DNA from: an uncultured Spirochaetaceae bacterium
GTDB taxonomy: Bacteria > Spirochaetota > Spirochaetia > Sphaerochaetales > Sphaerochaetaceae
DNA length: 28,547 bases
Direction: 5' to 3'
Assembly (NCBI GenBank): GCA_946414625.1
Contig: CAMKPI010000003.1
Span: forward strand, 1 to 28,547
A program made the translations under genes and the position numbers. Shown piece by piece: positions 14,293 through 23,132 of this stretch. Within the stretch, counting starts at the first letter, position 1. Every line of letters starts with the position of its first letter. A model generated the notes under the pieces. That model ran no database searches. It saw only the letters and a list, made by a program, of their open reading frames with translations, and was not told the origin of the DNA.

Positions 14293-15660
14293 ATGTACTA
14301 TTTTGACTGGACGGCAACATGTCCTATGAGCGAAGAGGCCTTGGAGGAATATATCAGAATCGCGCGAGAAGTGACCGGCAACGCTTCATCCAGCCATAAG
14401 GCGGGTCTTTTTGCCCGTGAGATACTGGAAGAGTCGAGGCGTGGCTTCGCGAGGCTCTTGGGTTGCCCGCCAGAACACATATATTTCACGTCGGGAGGCA
14501 CGGAGAGCAATGCGATCGTCCTGAATTCTCTCCTATCCCGTCCGGGTACAGCAAATTCGGGCTCCATGTCGTCCGAGAGCGACGGAAGCGCAGCCTATGA
14601 GGGCAACCAAAACGAGGTTCTCACCACTGCCATAGAGCATCCCTCCGTTCTCGAACACAGAAGCATCCTTCAGTCTCATGGCTGGCGGTTCACCGCGCTG
14701 TCGTGTCCGAATGGCTACCTCCGTCCAGAGCGCCTTGCCGCCGCTTTGAACCCCTCTGTACGCATGGTCCTCCTCATGACTGCGAACAACGTCACCGGAA
14801 CCGTCCAACCCATCAAAACAGCGGTAAGAATAATTCGGGACTACGAATGCCGCATAGGCCGACACATACATATACATTCCGACGCCGTGCAAGCGGGCGG
14901 GAAAGTTCTTTTTCATCCTCTGGAAGCCGGACTGGACAGTGCGTCGTTTTCCGCGCATAAGTTTGAAGGCCCCACTGGAGTCGGAATTCTCTTCAACAGG
15001 AATCCGTCAATTCAGGCTTTGTCCCGCGCGGGAGAACAAGAGCGGGGGCTCCGCGGTGGCACAGAAAACATCGCGGGAATCTGTGCGGCACTCCGAGCGA
15101 TGAAGATCTCTTTGGAACATGCGGTAGAACACATGAATGAAATCCTCACCATGCGGAACACTTTGGAAGAACGCCTTACAAACGCTGGCTTCGTCCTGCT
15201 TTCCCCCTCCGCCCTAGACACTTCCCTGACCACGCAGGACGCTCCCGCTGCCTGTCAGAACGCAAAGCAATCTGAACCGACTAAACCATCGTCCAGCACG
15301 AATCCGTCGCACGCCGCCACAAATACTCAGACACCTCTGCATATACCGACAGAGACGAGCGCCCTTACGCCAAAATCCAATTCGACCTTTCTTCCGCATA
15401 TCCTCACAGTGTCCCTTCCAGGTGTGCCGAGCGAGGCTTTCCTCCGTGTGATGGATGACAAAGGTTTTTGCTTGTCCGCTTCCAGCGCATGCTCTGCCTC
15501 CTCAAGATCAAAATCGGAAGGAGTCCTCTCCGCCATGGGCTTCAGTCCCCGTGTGCGTATGGGAAGCATCCGCATATCGCTTTCCGCCCGAAACAGCATG
15601 GACGAGGTGAATCTGCTCGCGGACGCGATGATTTCTACAAAAAAGGAGTTTAACTTATGA
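14293..15660 (+). CDS. Cysteine desulfurase (IscS/NifS family) with insertions
   Basis: A PLP enzyme that removes sulfur from cysteine as a protein persulfide for tRNA thiolation or Fe-S clusters. Motifs: YFDWTAT start, FTSGGTESNAIV (65-76), the PLP region EHPSVLEH, HSDAVQAGGK (195-204), Schiff-base Lys223 in SAHKFEGP, RGGTENI (254-260), and the catalytic Cys400 in SASSACSASS. At 455 residues it is about 60-70 longer than usual. Two low-complexity insertions account for this: a Gly/Ser-rich one at about 83-107 and a larger Ser/Thr/Pro/Asn-rich one at about 305-364, just before the strand FLPHILTVSLPG. All catalytic residues remain. AAGGA lies 9 nt before the ATG. Its TGA overlaps the thiI start (ATGA), indicating a partnership with ThiI. 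Confidence 0.93.
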   Translation: MYYFDWTATCPMSEEALEEYIRIAREVTGNASSSHKAGLFAREILEESRRGFARLLGCPPEHIYFTSGGTESNAIVLNSLLSRPGTANSGSMSSESDGSAAYEGNQNEVLTTAIEHPSVLEHRSILQSHGWRFTALSCPNGYLRPERLAAALNPSVRMVLLMTANNVTGTVQPIKTAVRIIRDYECRIGRHIHIHSDAVQAGGKVLFHPLEAGLDSASFSAHKFEGPTGVGILFNRNPSIQALSRAGEQERGLRGGTENIAGICAALRAMKISLEHAVEHMNEILTMRNTLEERLTNAGFVLLSPSALDTSLTTQDAPAACQNAKQSEPTKPSSSTNPSHAATNTQTPLHIPTETSALTPKSNSTFLPHILTVSLPGVPSEAFLRVMDDKGFCLSASSACSASSRSKSEGVLSAMGFSPRVRMGSIRISLSARNSMDEVNLLADAMISTKKEFNL

Positions 15661-16925
15661 TACCAATACCAACTGACGCACAAGGCATGAAGCTGTACCT
15701 GATTAAATTGGGAGAGATCAGCCTGAAAGGACTGAACCGTTCTTTTTTTGAAAAAAAGCTGAAGAACAACATAAAGTTGAAAATCCACCCCCACAAGAGT
15801 CTGCTCCTTCGGGAAAAAGGGAGGTTCTACCTTTACGTCGATGACACATGCCCTGACGAAATTGTTGAAAAAACACTCAAAACAACATTTGGAATCACAG
15901 GTTTTTCCAGGGCAATGGTCTGTGGTAAAGCCTGGGAAGATATTATTAGCACTACAAACAAAATTATCTCCATCCCGCCTTTCGTGGAAGGAAATCTATC
16001 ACAGAACGCAATACTCGCATACGACTCGCCTGCAACATGCAAATACCGGACCTTCAAGGTTGAAGCCAGGCGCGCCGACAAGTCTTTCCCCAAGACCAGC
16101 TACCAGATCGAAGCGGAGCTTGGAGGTGTTGTGCTGGAAAGAATTCCGAGTCTCAAGGTTGACGTGAAAAGGCCGGACATTACACTGAATGTGGAAGTCC
16201 GTGAGAACGTATACATCTATTCTTCCCCTATTCCAGGCCCTGGGGGACTACCGGTCGGTTGCGCCGGACGAGGTCTTCTCCTGCTCTCAGGCGGCATCGA
16301 CAGTCCTGTGGCAGGCTACAGGATGGCGCGACGCGGGTTGAAACAGGAATGTCTCTATTTCCACGCATATCCGTACACAAGCGACATGGCTCTCCAAAAA
16401 GTTCAGGATCTTGCAAAGATCATAAGTCCTTACATGATGGGCACCACGCTGCACGTCGTGAACTTTACCGAAGCTGAGCTTTGGATAAAAAACCATTCCA
16501 AAGAAGAAGAGAACACCCTGATGATGAGAGCCTGCATGATGCAGGTGGCTAACAGAATCGCGAAGAATATCGACGCTGAAGCAATTGTCACAGGGGAAGC
16601 GCTGGGACAGGTTGCGTCACAGACCTTGCAGGCCATGGCCTTCACAAACTCGATGTCGAGCCTTCCCGTGCTCCGTCCGCTTGTCGGAATGGACAAAGAA
16701 GAAATCATTGAAACTGCAAGACGCATAGGCACTTATGAGACAAGCATTCTCCCGTATGACGACTGCTGCGTTATATTCAGTCCCAAACACCCTCTTGTCC
16801 GTCCGGATAGTGAAACTGAGAGGAATGCTTTCAACGACATGAACATTGACGAAGTCCTTGACAAATGCGTCTCTAAGGTCAAAACCTATGAAATAAGCTA
16901 TAAAACCGGGATTTCGTCGCTTTAA
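15657..16925 (+). CDS. thiI: tRNA 4-thiouridine synthetase ThiI (without rhodanese domain)
   Basis: ThiI adenylates U8 of tRNA and inserts sulfur to make 4-thiouridine; in some bacteria it also feeds thiamine synthesis. The 422-residue product has the N-terminal ferredoxin-like and THUMP region (about 12-185, including FKVEARRADKSFPKTSYQIE) and the PP-loop SGGIDS (211-216), then FHAYPYTS and GEALGQVASQTLQA further on. There is no C-terminal rhodanese domain, so the sulfur must come directly from a desulfurase, fitting the overlapping upstream gene. The start at 15657 has AAGGAG 8 nt upstream and ATGA overlap; a second Met (15687) begins the canonical MKLYLIKLGEISLKG but lacks a ribosome site. 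It is followed by a perfect terminator. Confidence 0.95.
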   Translation: MIPIPTDAQGMKLYLIKLGEISLKGLNRSFFEKKLKNNIKLKIHPHKSLLLREKGRFYLYVDDTCPDEIVEKTLKTTFGITGFSRAMVCGKAWEDIISTTNKIISIPPFVEGNLSQNAILAYDSPATCKYRTFKVEARRADKSFPKTSYQIEAELGGVVLERIPSLKVDVKRPDITLNVEVRENVYIYSSPIPGPGGLPVGCAGRGLLLLSGGIDSPVAGYRMARRGLKQECLYFHAYPYTSDMALQKVQDLAKIISPYMMGTTLHVVNFTEAELWIKNHSKEEENTLMMRACMMQVANRIAKNIDAEAIVTGEALGQVASQTLQAMAFTNSMSSLPVLRPLVGMDKEEIIETARRIGTYETSILPYDDCCVIFSPKHPLVRPDSETERNAFNDMNIDEVLDKCVSKVKTYEISYKTGISSL

Positions 16926-16957
16926 TATTCTGTCAAGACTTCTCTTTAGAGTATACG

Positions 16958-17000
16958 TGATTAAAAAGAACCGCCCCAAAGGGGCGGTTCTTTTTAATCA
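16958..17000. terminator. Perfect bidirectional terminator between convergent genes
   Basis: A 20-bp perfect inverted repeat (arms 16958-16977 and 16981-17000, GC core CCGCCCC/GGGGCGG, A/T-rich flanks giving TTCTTTTTAAT on both strands) closes an AAA loop. It lies 32 bp after thiI and 28 bp after the stop of the convergent lipoprotein gene, so it ends both transcripts. Confidence 0.95.
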
Positions 17001-17028
17001 ATCATTACAAGTCACAAACTTGCCGGCA

Positions 17029-20000
17029 TCAGTCCCAGATCGCGTATAGCTTAATCTTGGAAGGCTTTGTTGCGCTGCCGTCCGGGAGGTATACCCACTT
17101 GCCGTCTTTGACAAGAGGCACGCCGTACTGGTTTGTCACAGACTCCGCAGCAGTTGCCGCGTAGTAGTAGGTCTTGGTCGACGGGTCGATCGTATTATTC
17201 ACCTGACCGTTCACCTCAAAGACCTTGTACAGGTTAGCCCTGGAAGTGTCAATCCAATCGGAGAAGGAAGAGAACGTCCGCTCATTCCCCGCAATATAAT
17301 CAGTTCCGGAAAGGAGGTACAAGCCCTTCAACGCCTTATCCGCCATGAGACTCGTTCCCTGAACGTATCCGTTCATAAAAGTATCTCCATAGCCGATATC
17401 TCCGAATAGGTTTCCTCCGTCGCCAACTATACCGAACCTGCCACCGTAGTTCCAGACGATCTCAATGTCGGTCGAATACTGAACTTCCAACTCAGGGTCC
17501 GCCGTATACCACGCATAAAGTGTGATGTACTCAGTCTCTGCAGGATCCGTCTGATTGTATATGCACCATCTGCCCGAAGAGGACGCCGCAGTGAAGAACT
17601 TGCGGAATCCATGGTCGAAGTTCAGATGATAAGGACTGGACGAGCCATATACAGCGCTCTTGTCAGCCGCTGCGGGAGACGTGCCATTAAGAGAGGAGTC
17701 TCCACAGTCCGTGCCCGTGCTGAACGAACCGTCTGCGTTGAGCACCTTATATGCCGCATCACTCATCGATGTATACCCTGCCTCAGCATAAATCTGCGGG
17801 ACGGTGTAGTAACCGATGATATGACTGGTGTCAAGCGTGGCTGTCGCAGCAACGAACTTCGACTTGAATGCCGCCTCTGTCATGTCATAGTCCACAGTAA
17901 ACGTCTTGCTGACTCCGCTGTTCCATGCGGCTCCATTCGCTTCCAGACGCACCACTGTGTGCGCAGGCTCCCACTTTGCGTAAAGCGTTGCGGTTCTGTT
18001 GGAACCGGCAGCAGAAGCATACGTGGCGTTCGTGTCGGACACCCATGTTAATGAACTGCTGATCCACGCGTTTGCACCGCTTCCTGCAGGAAGCCATTCA
18101 CGCTCGTTGCTGAGCATGACAGTATTTGCATCTTTCGGATTAAAACCTGTCATCCAACCTTTGAAAGCCCATCCTGTGTTGGTGGCAGTCACAAACGCAG
18201 GCATATGCTCATCAAAGATGAACTTACCACTCGTGCTACTTCTGCTCGAGATTGTCGGATTGCTCGACATGCTCGTATAGTACACGGAATAGGTCGATGC
18301 AGACCTGTTGAAGTTGTATGTAATCGTAGCAACTTCAGGTGTCCATTTGGCATAGACCGTGCGGTCATGGGTTCCAACCCATCTCTTGTTCGCGTTCGTG
18401 ATAGCGTCCCCAGTCTCTCGACCGGAAACATTAGCAATCACTTTACCGTCTTTGTCAAAGAGCTGGATGGGTGAAGTATCCACACCGCTGTTTGTAGCAC
18501 TCGTTATCCTGTCGAGGTACCAACCGCCGAAGATATAACCTTTGCGGTACGATGCTCCGATCGTGTCGCCGGTTGCAATCGCATTATCCACAGTAACAGT
18601 CTTGGCAGCAACGTCCGCGACTATATCTGTAGAGCCGTAGCCCTCGCCGCTATCCATCGGATTGAAGTAAAGATTATAAACACCATATCCCCAATGCGCG
18701 TAGAGCGTTATCTCCAACGGGTTCACATCGTCGCCCACGTGATGTTTGTGCCAAACCTTGTGCGACGAAGCGTCATACAGGTAGCCCGCAGCGGCAAGCT
18801 CAGTGGAACTCGTGGCTGTGTTCAAGGTGCCGTCAGCGTTCAGAACCTTTATTCCACCCTCCGGAGCAGTATAGTATCCGGTAATCTGCCAGTTCTTCGG
18901 GTTCGTCGTTGCATTGGACGTTACAGCAGTGAAGGCGTATGTTACGTTAGAATCGTAATTGATCTTAGCAGTTCCATCAGCAAGCCCGTATTTTCCCTTA
19001 TCAAGAGTAATGTGGGTGGGCTTTGCCGTCCACTTTGCGTAAACCGGAAGAATCGCAGCGGATGCAACGTTGTTTTCTACTGTAGAACCACCCGCGCTGA
19101 ACGAAGAAGCGCTCCCGTCATAAATCCAGTTTGCATTCGTGGCGGAAATATAGTTCGTACCGCTTACAACTCCCTGCCTGTCATAAAGCATGGCGTTTGT
19201 CGGAGTGGCTGCATCGGCAGCGACGCCCCAGCCTTCGAATTTCCATCCGGGGTTCTCGGCATACTTCCATGAAGTGACATCAACGCCCTTGTCAAAAGTG
19301 ACAATCATGTCCGCGGGAACTGTCGGGTTATCGATCATCGCCGCATAGGAAGACTTGTTGGCGTTAAAGCGCAGAGTATAACTCTCAGGCAGCCACTTTG
19401 CGTAGAAAGTGGTATTAGTCGTGAGCTGGTAATAGCCGGAGGCATTGGTAATTGTCGTTTTACCCTCGTCCGATTTCACACCGGAGACTCCGTGCGTATT
19501 TCCCGGAAGACTTGTGCCAGAGGCAGAGGTATAAATCTGCTTCCCTGAAGTTCCCGCAGCGTCGAGGTAATAACCTGCGAACCTGTATCCTTCGCGAAGC
19601 GGTCGCTGCACAGCAGGGAGATAATCGTCAAAATAAGCATTCCCTGTTGTGGTGTTTATCTTAGTCGTTCCGGCACCACCGATGGTCGCGTCAGTACTTC
19701 CGGAGTCCGCCCTGTTATTATACGTGATAGTTGACTTAACAGGCGTCCACATCGCGTAAACCGTCTTGTTTCCGGCGGCAAGAGCTCCGTAGCCCGGAGA
19801 TGTCAGGTTCAAAAGTGTGTTCGTATCAGTGCTGAACCAACCAGAGAATGTATATCCCTGCTTGTAATTCAAATGATTCACCTTCTCCGCATCAGACGGA
19901 GATGTGGCAGTCGGAATGCTGATACCCGTGCCGTATTCATAAGTGGAATAGTCGGAAAGAAGAACAAGCCTGTTTGTCCCCGTGTAGCCGTTGTTCGTCC

Positions 20001-20934
20001 GACTCGTCTCTTGAGCCCTGCCGTTGGTATACTTTATTGCGCCGTCGTTGTAGGTGATCCGCCATTTCTCCAAACGAATGAAATTGAATTCGCCGGAGAG
20101 CTGCGTTTTGACATTTCCGTGAACAGAGAGGGTGTCAACCACGATATAGGAAGCAACCTTTACAGCATTCGCTGAGGACGGGTCCGAATCGTAATACTCA
20201 TAAAGCATCGTGATCTGATAGATTCCAGCGTCACAAGTTCTGGATGTTACATTAGATCCAGCAGCAATATTCGCCTCGTTCCAGGCCACAAGAAGCGTTC
20301 CGTCAATGCTCGTGATTGTTGTATGCCGCTTCAGGTTCGACGTGCTCAGGGCATATTTTGCCATATCCTCGTTGGTCGTGGAAATGTTTGCTCCGTCCAG
20401 AACAATTTTACCGGTAAGTGTGGTGTAGGTGGAGCCATCCTCGCTGTATGCGACATCAACATACTGAGCGGGAACATAGAGCCTGTTTACAGTGCTGTCG
20501 ATTGTGATGGAGTGTTCTACCGTGCCTTCGAAGACTACATTGTTAAGGGAATATACCGGAGTTTTGCAAGCCCTGAAACTGAAAGACCAATCGCCTACGC
20601 TGAACTCGTGCTCGGTGGATTCCAAACCAGTCTCACCGTCTTTCCAGGGAGTATAAGTCTCGGCACGTCCCTTTCCCAGACCACTGCTGTTTATTGCTGT
20701 ATAAAACCAGTAGTAATCCTCCATGGCTTCACCGATGTATTGGACACTGAGCCCTTTCCCCTCCGAGTTTGCCCTGGCTGAAACCTTCTTGGTTGTCGGC
20801 ATGTCGATGCTCGTCGAAGCGTCAGAGCATCCAACCACTAAAGAAAGAATCGCGGCAAAAAGCAAGCAGACAGCAAGCCCTCTGACGACAAACCCTCCTT
20901 TTTCCCGTATCAAAGAATTTATGTTCAGTTTCAT
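17029..20934 (-). CDS. Giant surface lipoprotein with InlB-B-type repeats (1301 aa)
   Basis: A 1301-residue predicted lipoprotein of unknown function. The signal peptide (long n-region, hydrophobic core GLAVCLLFAAILSLVV) ends in a lipobox with Cys36. Residues about 55-300 form a domain shared with the 649-residue neighbour: DYYWFY (73-78), GDW (114-116), YVPAQYVD (153-160), YQITMLY (239-245), VDTLSVHGN (266-274). From about 358 follow seven or eight Listeria-Bacteroides/InlB-B-type modules recognised by GY.F.GW or GYY openings and LYAxW closings: 360-396, 449-514, 563-635, 681-748, 799-864, 921-988, 1036-1142 and a last one to 1300 (KLYAIW). Such modules are beta-grasp stalk repeats of surface proteins. 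GGGAG lies about 9 nt before the ATG. It is last in the minus-strand lipoprotein cluster. Confidence 0.88.
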   Translation of the reverse strand: MKLNINSLIREKGGFVVRGLAVCLLFAAILSLVVGCSDASTSIDMPTTKKVSARANSEGKGLSVQYIGEAMEDYYWFYTAINSSGLGKGRAETYTPWKDGETGLESTEHEFSVGDWSFSFRACKTPVYSLNNVVFEGTVEHSITIDSTVNRLYVPAQYVDVAYSEDGSTYTTLTGKIVLDGANISTTNEDMAKYALSTSNLKRHTTITSIDGTLLVAWNEANIAAGSNVTSRTCDAGIYQITMLYEYYDSDPSSANAVKVASYIVVDTLSVHGNVKTQLSGEFNFIRLEKWRITYNDGAIKYTNGRAQETSRTNNGYTGTNRLVLLSDYSTYEYGTGISIPTATSPSDAEKVNHLNYKQGYTFSGWFSTDTNTLLNLTSPGYGALAAGNKTVYAMWTPVKSTITYNNRADSGSTDATIGGAGTTKINTTTGNAYFDDYLPAVQRPLREGYRFAGYYLDAAGTSGKQIYTSASGTSLPGNTHGVSGVKSDEGKTTITNASGYYQLTTNTTFYAKWLPESYTLRFNANKSSYAAMIDNPTVPADMIVTFDKGVDVTSWKYAENPGWKFEGWGVAADAATPTNAMLYDRQGVVSGTNYISATNANWIYDGSASSFSAGGSTVENNVASAAILPVYAKWTAKPTHITLDKGKYGLADGTAKINYDSNVTYAFTAVTSNATTNPKNWQITGYYTAPEGGIKVLNADGTLNTATSSTELAAAGYLYDASSHKVWHKHHVGDDVNPLEITLYAHWGYGVYNLYFNPMDSGEGYGSTDIVADVAAKTVTVDNAIATGDTIGASYRKGYIFGGWYLDRITSATNSGVDTSPIQLFDKDGKVIANVSGRETGDAITNANKRWVGTHDRTVYAKWTPEVATITYNFNRSASTYSVYYTSMSSNPTISSRSSTSGKFIFDEHMPAFVTATNTGWAFKGWMTGFNPKDANTVMLSNEREWLPAGSGANAWISSSLTWVSDTNATYASAAGSNRTATLYAKWEPAHTVVRLEANGAAWNSGVSKTFTVDYDMTEAAFKSKFVAATATLDTSHIIGYYTVPQIYAEAGYTSMSDAAYKVLNADGSFSTGTDCGDSSLNGTSPAAADKSAVYGSSSPYHLNFDHGFRKFFTAASSSGRWCIYNQTDPAETEYITLYAWYTADPELEVQYSTDIEIVWNYGGRFGIVGDGGNLFGDIGYGDTFMNGYVQGTSLMADKALKGLYLLSGTDYIAGNERTFSSFSDWIDTSRANLYKVFEVNGQVNNTIDPSTKTYYYAATAAESVTNQYGVPLVKDGKWVYLPDGSATKPSKIKLYAIWD

Positions 20935-20982
20935 TTATACAAACTCCCATATTGTAAAATCACTCCGCAGAGGAGAAACAAA

Positions 20983-21026
20983 CCATCAAGGCGGAAGATC
21001 TCAAAGAAGTTCTTCCGTCTTAATGG
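20983..21026 (-). terminator. Terminator-like hairpin after the 649-aa lipoprotein gene
   Basis: On the minus strand a 16-position stem (CCATTAAGACGGAAGA with TCTTCCGCCTTGATGG, one A-C mismatch and one G-U pair) closes a 12-nt loop and runs into TTTGTTTCT. This is a plausible intrinsic terminator, or an attenuator, before the 1301-residue lipoprotein gene. Confidence 0.6.
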
Positions 21027-21051
21027 TTTGCCGAGCATTGCTCGGCAAACC
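21025..21051 (-). other. Perfect hairpin just upstream of the terminator-like stem
   Basis: GGTTTGCCGAGC and GCTCGGCAAACC form a perfect 12-bp stem with a 3-nt loop, 30 bp after the 649-residue gene stop. It lacks a T run of its own. It shares two bases with the next hairpin, so the two stems stack or compete at that junction. Possible roles are mRNA 3'-end protection or a structured intercistronic element. Confidence 0.7.
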
Positions 21052-21081
21052 GGATTTGAAATCAATCCGAGATCGGACAAA

Positions 21082-23031
21082 TTATATTGTCGCGCTCTTG
21101 GAACCCCACTTGGCGTTACAGATAAGTCTGCTACCACCCTGGCTCTTCCAAACGCCCTTCGTAAGACCGCCCTCGACAGTGACGAGCTGAATGTAATCTT
21201 CAACACCCGTGCTCTCGCGAACAAGAATACCCTCGTTGGTCAGAAGCAGCGTGCTAGTGTCGCCAACACAGAAGCCGATGATGTAGTGCTCGGTATAAGC
21301 CGTACCGGCAGTGAAGGCAGCATCAGTAGTGGATCTGTACTTCTTCTGGTTCGGATCAGAGTCAATAGTGTAGTACGTGAAGTCAGCGAAGCTGGTGAAG
21401 CCCTGGATATGATCCTCGCCCTCGACAATCGTGTAATGCACATAGCCGTCGCCGTAACCGGTCTTGGCATTGAACATACCGTTCTCTGCGTCGTACAGGT
21501 CGATGTAATCGAGGTTGGTGGTATACGCACCGACAGTCTTGGTCAGCTCAACCCACCTTGCATAGAGATGGATCTCGTAGACATACTCTGAGGATTCCCA
21601 AAGTCCGCTGTAGGAAGTGTTCTTGTCCCTTACGTCAGTCTGGGTGATGCAAAGACCATATGCAGCCTCGAAATCGTCTTCTGCAGCTGTTGCAACATAG
21701 ATCGACTGTGTGGTGTTGTGGCCATCCCAAATATCATAGACAGAAACATCGTTCCGAACCCTGCTTTCAAGATCGTTTCCTTCAACATCCGCATAGTTCG
21801 TGTCAGTAACATGCCAATCGGTATCGGTCAGGAACCAACCCCAGAATCCATAGCCATCCTTGAAAGTGGTGTCTGTGGTGGTTTCAAGATACGGCAGGAA
21901 CATCTCATCCTCGAACGTATAGACAGCGGAAGGAATGCTTACAGTTACAGTCTCGCTTGCGCTTCCATCAGTATCCGTGGTGTAATCAGCCAGCTCCCAC
22001 GTTGTTCCGCTGGAGTGTGCGTTCAAAGCGTCAAGCTTTCCGGTGAAACCAATAGAAGAATCGGTGTTCACAGTGCCGTCTGCGTTGAAGATCTTTCCAT
22101 CATGGAGATACACGACAAAAGTCTTGTTGCTTCTCGTCTCAAAGCTTCCGGTGACCTTGACAGTCTTGTTGGAGTGGATGTCAACGGTGTCAACCAGCTT
22201 GTAGAATACACCAAGGCTGTCGTACAGAGTCTCGATCTGGTAGGAAGAAGGAGCACCGGAATAAGACGTATAAGACGTCTCGTTATCGACATCCTGGAAA
22301 TAATCGCTTTCGTAATCCCAAACTGAGTCTCCTGTCTTCAGGTCTGTGATTGTGGAATACTTGAACCAATCATAGACTCCGTCCTGACCCACGTAGTATT
22401 CATGCTTAGGATTATCGTCCTTAAGAGACATCACCACAGCGTCGAACGCATAGTCGATTGTTCCATTCTCACCGGTGAAGGGAATATTGTCATCGTTGTT
22501 TTCAAGATCAACATACTGCATCGGGACATAGACCTTGTAGCCTTCCGTTCCATCAGCGTTATAGAAATCTGTTGTCGTGACAACGTTTCCGCTTACCCTG
22601 TCAACAGAGACCGTGAAGTTGGCCTTTCCGTAGTAGGCAAGTCCCTCTCCAGAAGCGAAGTCGTCGCTTGCAGAAGTGTAAGCCCACAGCTCGAGAGTCC
22701 AGTCTCCAAGGCTGTACACGATACCGCCGTTCAAACCCTTAGAATGCTCTGGGTCTGTCGGCCATGCAGTCTGCTCGCCCTTGTAGGCGGGAGTTCCCTC
22801 GTAGTTGGTTACTGTGGTCTTGTAGAACCAGAAGTAATCCGTCTCGGTGAGTCTGCCGTAATCAGCGACAAGACCCTTCGTGTTCGAGTTAGGCGTTGTG
22901 CCTGCGCCGATGACAACGGCGGTGTTAGCACTCTTGGCAACGGTTGCGCCATCATCAGCACAAGAAGCCAACGCGAAAACAAGAACAAGAAGTCCCAGGG
23001 CAAGCCTTGCGATCAAACTTGTTTTTCTCAT
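21082..23031 (-). CDS. Surface lipoprotein sharing N-terminal domain with neighbour (649 aa)
   Basis: A 649-residue predicted lipoprotein of unknown function. The signal peptide (ARLALGLLVLVFALASC) has a clear lipobox with Cys24. Residues about 50-305 match the N-terminal domain of the 1301-residue protein: DYFWFY (65-70), SLGDW (107-111), YVPMQYVDL (168-176), YQIETLY (264-270), VDTVDIHSN (280-288). This is followed by KIFNADGTVNT (313-323), then one InlB-B-like module opening DGYGFWGWF (about 392-400) and closing IHLYARW; the C-terminus ends NAKWGSKSATI. AGGAGG lies 6 nt before the ATG. It is the middle of three lipoprotein genes and has a structured AT-rich leader (23041-23079). Confidence 0.87.
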   Translation of the reverse strand: MRKTSLIARLALGLLVLVFALASCADDGATVAKSANTAVVIGAGTTPNSNTKGLVADYGRLTETDYFWFYKTTVTNYEGTPAYKGEQTAWPTDPEHSKGLNGGIVYSLGDWTLELWAYTSASDDFASGEGLAYYGKANFTVSVDRVSGNVVTTTDFYNADGTEGYKVYVPMQYVDLENNDDNIPFTGENGTIDYAFDAVVMSLKDDNPKHEYYVGQDGVYDWFKYSTITDLKTGDSVWDYESDYFQDVDNETSYTSYSGAPSSYQIETLYDSLGVFYKLVDTVDIHSNKTVKVTGSFETRSNKTFVVYLHDGKIFNADGTVNTDSSIGFTGKLDALNAHSSGTTWELADYTTDTDGSASETVTVSIPSAVYTFEDEMFLPYLETTTDTTFKDGYGFWGWFLTDTDWHVTDTNYADVEGNDLESRVRNDVSVYDIWDGHNTTQSIYVATAAEDDFEAAYGLCITQTDVRDKNTSYSGLWESSEYVYEIHLYARWVELTKTVGAYTTNLDYIDLYDAENGMFNAKTGYGDGYVHYTIVEGEDHIQGFTSFADFTYYTIDSDPNQKKYRSTTDAAFTAGTAYTEHYIIGFCVGDTSTLLLTNEGILVRESTGVEDYIQLVTVEGGLTKGVWKSQGGSRLICNAKWGSKSATI

Positions 23032-23040
23032 GTTTCCTCC

Positions 23041-23079
23041 TAATTAACCTTTGTTAATTATAATTTTTTCCTATAATTA
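23041..23079 (-). promoter_or_regulatory. AT-rich leader with two mutually exclusive stems
   Basis: Stem B pairs 23041-23048 with 23053-23060 (TAATTAAC/GTTAATTA, perfect 8 bp, 4-nt loop) and abuts the Shine-Dalgarno AGGAGG (23041-23036). Stem A pairs 23055-23062 with 23072-23079 (TAATTATA/TATAATTA, perfect 8 bp, 9-nt loop). They share 23055-23060, so only one can form. A TATAAT also occurs at 23062-23057; with no good -35, whether this is promoter or leader is unresolved. Confidence 0.45.
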
Positions 23080-23132
23080 TCCACGCGGAACGCGCCCCCT
23101 TTGAGAACAGCGCGCCGTGCGGGCAATTTTAA

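Noticed and set aside
17029..17100. Sortase or type IX sorting signal at the lipoprotein C-termini
   Set aside because: The proteins end within a B-repeat-like LYAxW strand with no LPXTG, hydrophobic tail or positively charged tail; anchoring by the N-terminal lipid is enough.
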